A stretch of 64,000 bases of DNA from Desarmillaria ectypa (lineage: Eukaryota; Basidiomycota; Agaricomycetes; Agaricales; Physalacriaceae): contig JAUDYN010000006.1 of NCBI GenBank assembly GCA_030407005.1, positions 2,542,001 through 2,606,000 of the forward strand. Reading direction: 5' to 3'. This document shows, one piece after another, positions 1 to 10,915 of this stretch. The notes under the pieces were generated by a model, which saw only the letters and a program-made list of their open reading frames with translations, made no database searches and had not been told where the DNA came from. Both the position numbers and the translations under genes were made by a program. Within the stretch, counting starts at the first letter, position 1, and each line of letters starts with the position of its first letter.

Positions 1-80
1 AAGCGGCGAGTAAGACTGAAGATACAAATTCCTATCTTGGAAGTTACACAAGATGAGTGCGTGGAGCTTAGCTCGCAGAC

Positions 81-1394
81 CTAATTAAGCTTAGAAAAGA
101 AGTCGACGGTAACAGTCCAAAGCCGCTCTGCAAGATCGTCATCCTGCGCCACTTTGCTCGGATTGGCGATTCGCGCGGGGTTGTCCTCGAGATAGGCACC
201 TTTGTATTTGTCCCGATTGTCTCTGACGTCCTTTCCCGCGGCCGCAAAGAAAGAGGTGTAGGAACCACGGTCAATATCGGTTACGACCGGTGCAACCAGC
301 AGTTTCCACAGAGGAGCAAGGGGCCACTTGTGAGTAAAAGTGTCTACACTGCCAGGGTGAAGTGAGATGACAGTTATAGGTATCGGCGGCTCCGAGACGT
401 CAAGTTGCTTTTGAAGAGACTTGGTCCAAAGAATGACCAGCAATTTAGAGTGGGCTGATTGGAGAGATAAGCTTGACATGCGAGTGCATGGCCAATGTGG
501 ACGCACCATACCGCCAGAAGCTTGAGAACCACTTCCCGTCATATGATACATTCAAGTCTTGAATCATATCGCATTTAAATCCTGAAGGAGCCCATTTATG
601 GGACATGGAAGCGACCTAAGAAAGTTCCTTCGTCAGATGAATGAAGCATCGAGCAAAAGTCGGCTTGCATTGATGATTCGGACGTCAGAGTTCGGCTCCT
701 GCGAAGTCGAGGTGAGAAGAGGGAGTAACGTTTGCGTGAAGACGAAGGGACTAAGATAGCTGAAGAGGGTTTTAATCATATATTAACATATCGCGAAGTA
801 GTCGTAAGACAAACTTGACGATGACAAGGCTTGAAATCCCTATCTAAGAGATTAAGCCAGAATTCGCGACCGCGACCACTTTGACGCACCATCCGGCCCA
901 GCCTCATATGGTCCCAACATCCTGTCAAGGGTTGTCAGTCGTGTGAGAGCAATCCGGGGCTTTTACGCCTACACGCCGGCATTATTCACTGTTATGGATG
1001 TCAGGATTGATGGGCCAGCAAAGGTAGGGGAAAGGAAGGAAAGCCCACCCAGCACATCCAACCGTTTTTCCTTCTGCATGAATTCATCAGCAGATTGTCT
1101 TGCCAGTCGAGGGTCACTGAGGTTGAGCTTTAGCCATACGACCTCCCCATTTCCGGGTTCAAGAGACTCGGTCTTGAGCTTTTTTATAGCCTCCGCTGCC
1201 CGTGTCTCGTTTCTTGCTGCCAGATAGACCTTGGCACCAGCGCGGGCCAGATGACGGATAGTTCCATAGCCAATACCCGAGCTCGATGTAACCATTAGAA
1301 TCACTGACGAGGACCGTTCAGCGACCACTCACTTTCCACCAGTGACAATCACAACCCTGCCCTTTAGATCGACCATATCAAAGGTAGGCGACAT
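81..1394 (-). CDS. Short-chain dehydrogenase/reductase (retinol dehydrogenase-like), copy 1
   Basis: NAD(P)-dependent SDR with about eight exons; the substrate cannot be told. Exon 1 starts at the ATG at 1394-1392 and carries the Rossmann strand VVIVTGG. Splicing gives GNSGIGYGT, then VYLAARNE, the DPRLARQ region, VNNAG and the active-site motif YAHSK (YxxxK), which is rebuilt across an intron near 500. The C-terminal part contains ISLHPGSVDT and ends at the stop at 81-83. The exon order and intron positions match the second SDR at 36917-38211, and both resemble the retinol/WW-oxidoreductase-type fungal SDRs. One intron (668 down to 616, 53 nt) appears to use GC-AG borders; without it the frame hits a stop. 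Expected length is about 310 residues, normal for the family. The gene diverges from the cyclin at 1836. Family call is firm; some exon edges are inferred. Confidence 0.85.
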
Positions 1395-1835
1395 TGTAGT
1401 CGAGGTAAGTGATGGGAATTGCATGTGTGGATACATGTGCGTGGCCCGTTGTCAGTTGAGATCACTTTCACATAATTTCGTTGGTTCCTGAAAAGAAATT
1501 CGCCGATCAACGTAGTTCATATTGGGAAAATAACGAATATTGACGAATGTCTATCCTTTTGACTTTTAGGTACCCATCAACATATTATTGTGGTGGCGGG
1601 CCAGTATTGTTCTGCCACGGTGAGACGCGGTAGACAAACGATCACGTGGACAACGCGTTCCAACATAAACACGCAAATAAACTGCAACAAAGACAAACCT
1701 CAACAACCCTTATTCAGGGAGGCCGACTTTTCACCGCGGACCGCCAGCGACATCCCCCACCTCCTTCTTCACTCATTTTCCTCTGTCTATCTTTCCCACT
1801 TGCTTCAGCGTATGCTTGTATTTTAGAGATCATAA
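1395..1835. promoter_or_regulatory. Shared upstream region of SDR copy 1 and cyclin
   Basis: A 441-bp gap separates two divergent start codons. It has pyrimidine-rich runs just before the cyclin ATG (about 1755-1800), common in fungal promoters. No clear TATA box was seen. Short open frames here have no recognisable protein features. Confidence 0.4.
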
Positions 1836-3694
1836 ATGGCCTCAAATATTCCTGTGCGTCGTCTTCAAATCGCTCTTTTGTTGAGCGTCGCTAACCGTGT
1901 TTATCAGGTACGTAGGCCAGCGAGGACCGTGCGCACCGTCGTCAAAGATATAGAGAATGCCACCGCTGTCGCTTCTAGGATAGCGACGCGCTCAAAAACC
2001 ATTTCCGTTGCGGGCAAGGTCGATGGTACTGTGGTGGCGCCACCAAGCAAGGTCAAGGTAGCCGAATCGGCAGCAAAGGAAGCGGGTGTTGGGAAGAGGA
2101 AGCGCGGAGTCCTGGCTGAGGTATCTGGACCAAATGGACCGAAAGTGATGATGGTGAGGGGAAAAGAGAAGGAGGCGGGCAAGCTGGATGGTCCCAAGGC
2201 TAAGCCAGCACGTCAGCCGTTACGGACCACAGCAGGCTCTCGCGTTGCACCTGTAGCGAGCAAAGAGACAGTCGCCCGGCGTAAATTTACAGTGGCCAGC
2301 ACGAATAAAGAAGTCGCAGGACACCGCCGCGCAATCTCGCGCTCTTCGGCCAAAGGCGACAAAGCAGCGACCGTCGCTTCCACTTCACAACCTCCCGATG
2401 CCATTGATGACGAAGAACCACCGCGCGTGTTCAAGCGGCGTTACACTACACCAAAAGGATCACCGCCGCCTTCACCCCGCGTAGCTCTCCCTCCCGTAGA
2501 AGTCGAAGTCGAAGTGGAGACTCAACAAGCTGTTCCAGATGAGTCGCAGGTGGAAGCAGAGCGCGTCGCTGCCCATCTTGAAGACCTTGCAGAAGACGAC
2601 GAGGATTGGGATGATCTTGACGCTGAAGACGATGACGACCCGCTCATGGTATCAGAGTATGTCGTTGAGGTATGTCAGTACATGAAGGAGGTCGAGGTAC
2701 GCTCTTATTCCTATCCCGTGCCGGTGAAGTTTATAGAGTCTTCGTAGGCTAAAACGTTGCCGGACCCAACCTACATGGACCAACAAGAGGAACTCGATTG
2801 GAGCAAGCGAGCAATTCTCCACGACTGGATGTTGCAAGTCCACACCATGTATCGATGTGTTCCTGAAACGTTCTTCCTCTATGTCAACATCTTCGACCGA
2901 TTCCTCTCACTTCGCCCAATGGTATCTATCTCACGGCTGCAGCTGGTTGGAATATCATGCTTTTTTGTGGCCGCGAAATTCGAGGAGAGCATTGCGCCTA
3001 GCGTGGAAGACATTGTCAGGCTTGCTGGAGAGCAATACACGGTGTCGGAACTGCTGAAGGCGGAGCAGTATGTTCTTAAAACATTGAATTGGGACTTGAG
3101 CTACACAGGACCTATGACTTGGTTGCGCAGAGGAAGTAAGGCCGATGACTTGGAAGTCACTGCACGGACGATTGCTAAGTATTTGTTGGAAGTCGGCTGC
3201 ATAGAGTGGCGTCTTGTGGCAATACCGGCATCGCTTGTAGCTGCGGCATCTCTGTGGTTGGCCCGCCTCGCTCTTGGTCGAGAAGAATGGGTAAGACCGC
3301 TGTCGGCCTTATATTGGTTCGTGCTGAACGCGCTCTACAGACACCAAATTTGGCACATTATTCCACATTCAAGGAAAACGAGCTTCTTCCAACCGCCAAC
3401 ATCTTGCTCAACCATTTACTACGTCCAGAGGCTAGGCAGTCTGCAACGCTTGTCAAGAAATACTCGTCCAAGAGGTTTGCAAAGGTGAGCCCACTTTACG
3501 TTCGGCCAATATTGCCGCTAACATATTTGCAGGCCAGTCTAACCATGCGTAGATGGGTATTGAGTCACTGGCCTGAAGGAAGTCGAGTAGACCTTCCTGC
3601 CGTGTTACCCCTATTAAAAGCAGCAATCCGGGAACGGAGAATCGCGGAGACAATCCGACAGGCTGAAGAGGAAGAATTCAACGACAGCGATTGA
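1836..3694 (+). CDS. B-type (mitotic) cyclin
   Basis: Regulatory subunit of the mitotic cyclin-dependent kinase, acting in the nucleus at G2/M. Exon 1 begins MASNIP and is followed by a 54-nt intron (1854-1907) with a gctaac branch site. The N-terminal 250 residues are basic and low in complexity, then acidic. They include a destruction-box-like RGVLAEVSG near residue 72. The cyclin box follows: RAILHDWMLQVH, PETFFLYVNIFDRFLS, LQLVGISCFFVAAKFEE. The C-terminal cyclin fold includes AKYLLEVG and ASLWLARLALG. Introns at about 2698-2748, 3292-3341 and 3485-3532 restore the frame. The stop is at 3692-3694. The box fits the CLB/Cdc13 class, not G1 cyclins. The destruction box lacks the usual terminal Asn. 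Confidence 0.93.
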
Positions 3695-4853
3695 TATTAA
3701 TAACAGGAAGCAGTGCGCACCACTTCCTCTTTTTTTACGCCTTCGACGGATCCATCATCGTTATCTCTCAAAGTTATTTGTATTATTTTTTTGAGTTCTA
3801 GCCCAATAATTTATTGTCTATGGACTTTGGCAACGGCCTTGGCAAAACATTCCCGATTTTTTCCCGAAGAATGAGGAAGCAACAGAGGGTTATAGCAAAG
3901 CATAACTGTATTGATGTGCAGCGACATGCATGTGGCTTCGTCTTCATCATTCCGAATAAGCTAAGATGAGAGGCTATAGACCATCCATTAATACATGTAC
4001 AAAGTCTTTCCTCCACTCGTCTACTGGCAAAATTTCAGCCTCAACTCAATTAATTTTCATTGATCCACCCACTTACGCCCTAAGCTTCAGTGTTTGATGT
4101 TGCCGGATTCCGTCCTTCCGCTCTCTGGTTCACCAAGCGCTCCAGACTTGAGACTTGGCGACAGGATCCCTAGACAAACCACTCATAAACATTAGTATCT
4201 AGTTGTGTACTCCCCATCAAGCCTACAAGCAGAACCTAGCTCCCGTTGATTTGTACAAAGGGAAATAATCGGAGACTTGGCAACTGCCGCTACTGGATGA
4301 CACAAACACAGCCCTTTCTCAATTTCTCAAGAGTCGACTGTCGGGTTCTCCAGGCTCTTGCAAAATCCGAATGTCTCAACACGGACACTGCACTCTGACT
4401 GGTGGTTAGCTCAGCATTTGGCCAAGCCATAAAGGGCACAAATTCGGGTTATCTTTGCATTTGTAGAATGCCTATTTTTTTCACAAATCAGTGCATCACT
4501 CGACGACTGCGGCCTGAACCTCTCCGTTCTTTCGCTTCCAACCCCCTGATTTATGGTTCCGCTGATTTTCAGCACGGGCCGGCTACACCAATGCGCTTAT
4601 TTTTCCATAATGCTCCCGCTAATGCGCCGTTCGCTATTCAAAGGCTAAAGGTTTCCTGGCCTACGGTAGCCATTCGCACCATATGAGTCGCTTCTAAGAC
4701 GAACACACATCAAGTCATGAGATGAACTCTACGCTTTCTGACGGAAAGGAGGCGGGCCGCCAATACATTCCAACTACTTTTCCGAGGTTTTATCAGGAGC
4801 ATCTTCCCATCATAGGATGATTTTCGGTACCTGCTCATGAGGCTGGGCGGACA
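3695..4853. other. Gene-free stretch
   Basis: Cyclin 3' flank followed by the upstream region of the PL4 gene. Open frames at 3798-4016 and 4402-4686 have no motif, no splice support and no codon pattern like the neighbours. Nothing else recognised. Confidence 0.5.
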
Positions 4854-4876
4854 GTGAAAAATTATTTCTCGCACAC

Positions 4877-4884
4877 TATAAATT
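4877..4884 (+). promoter_or_regulatory. TATA box of the PL4 gene
   Basis: The sequence tataaatt lies 40 nt upstream of the chosen ATG at 4924. That would put transcription start near 4905-4910, downstream of an in-frame ATG at 4854. This supports starting the protein at the signal peptide. Confidence 0.55.
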
Positions 4885-4923
4885 CAGGATGTGTCTCATT
4901 GATTTTTCCGTGGACGACGGTCA

Positions 4924-7857
4924 TGTTGTGCTTCGTCTTTGCTGCTACGCTTCTCGCGTCGTTATGCTCCACAGTTGCTGGCTTCGGCCTCACTGTGAGT
5001 GGAAACTCCTACATTGTTGATACCTCCGCTGGTTTGATTTTCACTGGTGCGTCTATCGTACCTGATCTACAGAATGTTACGTTTGTGGACTACCGCCTGC
5101 AGTTGATTCGACCAGTGGAGATATCACTTCCATGAAGTTTAATGGAATTGAGGTCAGTGTTCGAGTTCTTCGCTTCGCCATCTACTTGACATTGTCTGCT
5201 AGGCGCAAGATTCCAGCAAACATAGTCACATTGCGTCAGGTATCGGTGCTAACTGCTCATGGGTCCGCGGAGGAAATGGCAACAATTGTAAGAAGCGCTT
5301 CATGATATTATATATCATGTACTAAATCATCCTGCCTTCAGATATTACTGTAACTCCATCGGTTTCACCTGCATATAGTCCGAACTCATTCTCTCCTTTC
5401 TACAGATTACTTGCACCACCAGCACTCTTATTCAGTATTCATCTCTCCTTTCCCAATGTTTTCATGCTGAACTGGCCCGTTACAGGTACTACGTCGCCAG
5501 ATACAAAGACCCAGCTATTCATATGGCTACCTAGTACGTCTATAATTGCTGGTGTTGAAGACTCAACTAACAAGAGGATAAGCACTACAGCTGAGCCGTC
5601 CGTTGGCGAACTTCGGTTCATTGCACGTCTTAGTCAGTCGACACTTCCCAATGGATATAAAGTATCAGACATTGTAGGCGGGACCGCTATTGAAGGGAGC
5701 GACGTGTTCTTGGTCGGCTCTCAAACAAGGTCGAAGTTCTACTCGTCCAAACAGTTTATTGATGACCAAATCCACGGAGTTTCTGGATCAAACATCGCTG
5801 CTTGGATGATTATCCCCGGCACCGGATATGAAGGCAGCTCCGGTGGACCTTTCATGCGCGACATCAACAACCAAGGAAGTCAGTGATACCTTTTTTCCCC
5901 TTGGGCACCGAACTCACCACAGTCCGATCATGGCTTATTCACAGCCTCGCAACAAGAGTTCTATTTCTGTGAGTTTTATCGTCCATCAATCGGACCTCAT
6001 GCTGATGTTTTACGTAGACATGGTAAGATTCTTTGATTTATTGTGGTCTACGCATTTTAGGCATACGTTTAGAACTCTGGGCACACACAAACAGAATGTT
6101 CGTTGTCTTCCTTCAGTATCAATATTAAATGATCTCATGTCAGGCAGCGTATCGCATGGGCCTGCATGGTCCTTAGTAAGTCTCGATGCACGCGTTCTGA
6201 ATTTTCATCATCTATATGTTCTTCTTAGTGCTTTATGGTTTACGACTGGGTCCACTCCTTCGTCCGACATTGGTAACTATCGTTCACCTACCGTTTCATC
6301 GGATTCTCAGTTCAGCCCTGTGTAGATACCTCGTTCTGGGGTGGCCTTAATGTAAAAGGATGGGTCTCCGAAGATGGCAGAGGCAGGGTCAAAGGGAGCG
6401 CGACTGGCTATCCTTCGGCGTACACCAGCTATATGTCGGTTGGTTTCCGTAACAGCGACGCTCAATACTGGTAAGTACGGCGTTAATATTCGATTATTTA
6501 TGATCTCTCAGTGGTCCGTGGTCAAGGGTGCGAACGGACTCGGGTGGTGGCTTCGTCAGTCCCTACATGAAACCTGGTACCTACACCATGACACGTCAGT
6601 GCAATTCTCCGTTCAATGTTTTTTTTTTTTTTTTTTTTTTGCGAAACTGATGATAATTGCCCTCTCGATACAGTGTACAAAATGGAATTAGAAGTTGCCA
6701 CTCAGAGTGTCACCGTTACTGCTGGAAGCGTTAAAACGTCCAATATCGCGTCGACTGAGGCTGTTAGTCTTCCCAATCGGAGATTCATTCTATCTTCTAA
6801 CAAGTATAACTTTAGACACCATCCGTGATTTGGCAGATCGGCGAGATTGATGGTACGCCAAGAGGATTCCTAAATGCCGAGTAAGCAACACGGATGATTT
6901 CTGTCGCAACTTCATTCTGAAATTCTCAGCTTGATTGAAACGATGCAGTAAGTGGCGCTTGAGCGGTCCCGTTCGCCGATTGAAAGGTACCTTTTTTTCC
7001 AGTCCAAGTGACAGCCGAATGTCTAACTGGGGGCCGGGTACGCGCTTAAACTCTTACACGCCTATATTACCGGGCTGATGTACCCTCAGTAACTTTCACC
7101 GTTGGTGATGATGTGCATAAGTTCCCTATGGCTATCTTCAAAGTAAGCCGCGAATTCCTTCATCTTGGATTTCGGTAACCGCTTTTCTACACAAGGACAT
7201 CGGAGCGGTAACGGTGAAATTCACGCTGTCGAGTTCGCAGGGCACGTACCGAGAATGATCGTAATGCTTGAACGCGGTGATTAAAAGGTCCCTTTAGGTG
7301 GCGCCCGAACCCTTGACATCGCAACCACTCTCGCCTTCGCAGGCAAGTTTCAGCCTATTGGTGTCTCCGTGCATAATATGACCTTATTCCTTGCATCTAG
7401 GTGGTCGCCCTATAGTCACCGTCAACAACTGGACGAGCTCCACGCCGTCAGCTCCAAATCAACCGGATTCGAGAGGTATGTTCCTTCTATTATTTCCCGA
7501 TGACTGACATACCTTGATAAGGCGTAACCCGTGGTACCTGGCGTGGAAATGTAAGCGTTGTCAAGTGCTTGGACCGTTGAACTTCTATTGATAAATCTGA
7601 CAGAATATCATGTACACATACTCAATCCGTACGTTTGTCTTGTTCCTGTCGCGCTACACATGGTTGATTATGAGCTTCAGCTTCGGGTTATCTGAACACC
7701 GGATCGACTGTGAACACCCTCACCATTTCTGTTGCTTCTGGGTCTTCTGGGACAAAATTTTTGTGAGCATCTTCGGCCCAACTCATGTTCTGTTCCACCC
7801 CACTAAACCCGACCTAGGTCTCCTAATGTTGTCTTCGACGGCTTGAGACTGTACTAG
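4924..7857 (+). CDS. Rhamnogalacturonan endolyase, polysaccharide lyase family 4
   Basis: Secreted enzyme cleaving the rhamnogalacturonan I backbone of pectin by beta-elimination. It begins with a signal peptide ([20 protein letters not shown]), then [17 protein letters not shown] and [19 protein letters not shown]. Later blocks include [67 protein letters not shown], the [19 protein letters not shown] hinge and the C-terminal [18 protein letters not shown] and [14 protein letters not shown] blocks. About 19 short introns are needed. Read through them the frame stays open, so the gene looks intact despite many stops in the genomic frames. The intron 7343-7400 has GC-AG borders and 7242-7297 probably does too. 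Another intron (about 6596-6673) contains a T run of about 22. Stop at 7855-7857. Length about 530 residues fits PL4. Exon edges are inferred. Confidence 0.9.
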
Positions 7858-8652
7858 GCCTCTGAATAGGACTCTAGTTTTTTTCTTGCCGACTTTGACT
7901 TTCACGTCTGGCAGGAGGCACGGTCCCGGAAAACACTCACATCTGTTGAATACATATTCATTCATAAGATCATAAAATTTTCATTTTTTTTGTCTTTTCT
8001 GTCATGATGCGCACATGGCGGATTTCAGAGATCTTCACCGAAGCGTAGATATGAGCTGACTCGGTGCTGATATCGGCATCATTCAATGATATGTGGCATA
8101 AATCTCTGATAGGTATTTCATCACAGTCGGAATGGCAGGCGTTTCCAGCCGACATTCCACGTATTCTTCTAAGAACTGAGCGTGAAATTGTGACGGTGCA
8201 TGTCATATGGGTACTTCGCTCTGTACCTACCTTCAGTAAAATGGAGACCAGGGACATCCCTGAGCGAGCGCAGGGTCAACCCGGCAAACGTGTCGGTCCG
8301 TCTAAAGAAAAAAACGAGGGGAATGGCGTGAAATTAAGGCACCGCGGCAGGCAAATGCCTTGCTTCATCGGACCGCCTCGAATTCGTTGTCTCCGCCTTC
8401 GAGAAGCATACGGTAGGGTGGTCGGTCGCGGTTTCCCACCTCATTTGATTTTCCGGAGATGAGGTACAATTCTCCTAAACTTTTCCACAGCTGATCAGAC
8501 AAATTAATAAAAATGCATGATTGAAGGGTTCACAAGGTTTTGATGCCGGCAGCTTGTCGCTGTTCTCCCTTTTCCTCTTTCTTCCAACTTGTATAGACCT
8601 GTGAGGCCACTGGTCGTCTTGACCGGATGGTGATCGCTAACTGAAGTGCAAC
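7858..8652. other. Gene-free stretch
   Basis: PL4 terminator side and GPCR-like upstream region. An open frame at 8064-8462 has no recognisable features. Nothing further seen. Confidence 0.45.
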
Positions 8653-10523
8653 ATGCTACCCTTCGCACTCAAGGTGGTATGGATGGTGCTATCACTCACA
8701 GGTGGGTTACTTGGGATCTACCTGGCGCTATCTTTACTGAGGCCGATGCCAAATCCCCCCAGGCCTTGCTAGCTGCTGGGCAGTCCTTATGCTTTTTGCA
8801 GGTTGCATTGGATCATATTGGGGCCCTCTGATCTACTGCATCGCTTGTACGCTGATGCAAATCATTTTCTGTATTGGTAAAATCCGGAATATCGTGAAAT
8901 TCGTTGGAGTTGATTGTTGACGCCATCGATGTAGGGATGGTTTGGAGGATGGATCCTTACGCTATGCCTCGGGCATTCTGCCTTGGTAGGTTGTCCTTCT
9001 ACTCTTCCACTGTCCTGCTCCCTGACTCTGTATCAGCCCAAACTATCATTCTCGGGTTTTCTACTTTTGTGATGACTGGCGTCTGCGCGTCTTTTTGTAT
9101 CGCTACGTGTATGACTGTAAGGAAGCCCAAGTCATGGGCGGATGCGGAGCGCTCGTACGTGATCAGCCCGAATGGATCGCATAATTTTCATTAACCATTG
9201 ACTGTAGGGTGCTGGTGTGGCGGAATCACTACTATTTTACGCTCCTGGTCTTTCCTATTGTTGCTACAATAGTAGAGATCGTCATTATCATCAAATTGGA
9301 TGCTGTCAAACCCACTGACGACCTCCACTGTGATGCATCAGACCCTGTATGGTGAGTGATGATCAACGTCAAATGGCTCCGAGTCATTCAGTCAGCCTCT
9401 CACGATAGGGTGAGATTTTTCGGTTTTGCGGGCACACCACTACTTCTTGGAGTACCCGTTCTGTTTTTCTCTGTCAAGTCCATTGCGCGATCCTTAAAGA
9501 CGAGCAGACATATCCAACGTTCCCGTTCAGAGGAGCTCGAGAATCAACGAGTTGATTCATTTCCGCGATTACCTTGGAGGTTCTACAGCCGTCGAGTAGT
9601 GCCCAAGGTTCCTCCGTCACCCTGTCCGTCTTCCATGAAGGCCATGCCCTCTGGTCATGAACTCGGTTCACCTGGTTGGTTCAGTCCTATGCATCTGGTT
9701 CATCTACTGATCCTCCCACCTGTAGATCACACGAGCTTATCTCATTCTTCTCTATTTCCACCGGATACGGACGTCCTCGACTCTCCTGTATCCTCTTCTT
9801 TCCCCACGTTCGCCACTGTTGATCCCCCTCCCCCGACTATAATACGAGATGGTACACGACATCCTGATATCTCTGCTATCATAGGAAATGACTGGAACGA
9901 AATAGCCCTTGTGACGCCTGAAGAGTCCGAGCAAGACAAGACAAGCTCGTTGGTGTGGACTCGCCCCGGAGACGATGATATCCAATCTGACTCTAATGAA
10001 TGTGGGGGAGAGAAACTCGATGAATTGGATTCATTGGATATTTCATGTAGCGACTTTGACTATAGATCGCCCTACTCTAAAACCCTATCCTTTGGCGGTA
10101 TGAACTTCTATTACATACTGAGAATAAATGCTGATTATACTGCTTACAGCTATGCCCAAGCGAAAGAAACGACTTGTATACCTATCACCCGCAATATGGC
10201 GCATAATGTTCTTTCAAGTGTAAGTGTTACCTTAGATGCACGGGATATCTATTCATTCAAGCCCTTTCTGCAGTGCTTTTGCTATCGTTCTTCTCCTTAC
10301 TTGTATATCTACTCTAGTCGACGTTATTGCCGGTCACGAAACACCAACACCTTTTGGAACGCAGCACGTTGCACTGCTTCTGTCCGCCTGGGGACCAGCT
10401 ATAGTGTTCGGTGGGCATTTCAGAGAAATGCAAGTTACGTTGAGAAACGCTGACACGAGGTCGTCAGGTCTCTTCCCTCCAGTAGCGTGGAAGCTTATGT
10501 TCTGGAGATCACGTAACTCATGA
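8653..10523 (+). CDS. Seven-transmembrane GPCR-like protein
   Basis: Predicted plasma-membrane receptor of unknown ligand. After splicing I read about seven hydrophobic segments: one near the start, GPLIYCIACTLMQIIFCIG, IILGFSTFVMTGVCASFCIA, YYFTLLVFPIVATIVEIVII, GTPLLLGVPVLFFSV, VAFAIVLLLTCISTLVDVIAG and HVALLLSAWGPAIVFG. A Cys sits at the top of helix 3 (RAFCLAQT) and another between helices 4 and 5 (LHCDASDPVW), the usual disulfide pair of GPCRs. Between helices 5 and 6 is a cytoplasmic loop of about 190 residues, Ser/Pro/Asp-rich, ending in a basic KRKKR before helix 6. The 3' part joins only if an intron runs from about 10222 to 10274. It is not the STE3 pheromone-receptor type as far as I can see. 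The 5' exon structure (8653-8800) is uncertain and helix 1 may be mis-modelled. Confidence 0.7.
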
Positions 10524-10915
10524 GATACCTCGTTAGGTCTGACTAATCTGTACCATTGTTAGCTATGTAGAAGAAGAATTCTAAGCACTAGGCCAGGGCC
10601 GTAATCTCTGAACGGTAATGATAGATAATAGGACAACGGCTAGGATACAGCTTATTAGTGTAGAATCGATTATCTTGATTCTTGACAGCATCTTGAGGCT
10701 AAAAGTGAGCAGACCAAATAGATACTACTCTCCGTTAAAGCATACATGAAATCCGTATATATGAGTAAAGGAACTAGATGGTGTATCTAAGGAGATCCAA
10801 AATGATGCATCTTGTCTATAGGGGTCATATATCATTTCCTATATCGTCATTTCTTATATCGTAAACATCGGTCCCAACCACGAAATGCAAAATCATAACA
10901 AGCAGACAACATGAA
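10524..10915. terminator. Convergent 3' flanks of GPCR-like and GH16 genes
   Basis: About 390 bp between two gene ends facing each other. It is AT-rich with several ATATC/TATATC runs (10823-10862). No gene seen. Polyadenylation must occur here for both genes, but no site can be fixed. Confidence 0.35.

Noticed and set aside
4400..4460. tRNA-like stretch (ttagctcag with a later attcgggtt)
   Set aside because: The first part resembles a box A, but no cloverleaf arms pair and box B does not match.
4854..4923. In-frame upstream ATG extending the PL4 protein
   Set aside because: It would place about 23 residues before a clean signal peptide, and the TATA box at 4877-4884 lies inside this stretch.
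6472..6560. Apparent frameshift in the PL4 gene
   Set aside because: An intron from about 6472 to an AG near 6526 rejoins the frame as [16 protein letters not shown], matching the family, so no lesion is needed.
6618..6640. Run of about 22 T as a possible retroposon tail
   Set aside because: It lies in an intron of an intact gene with no adjoining element; a simple homopolymer explains it.
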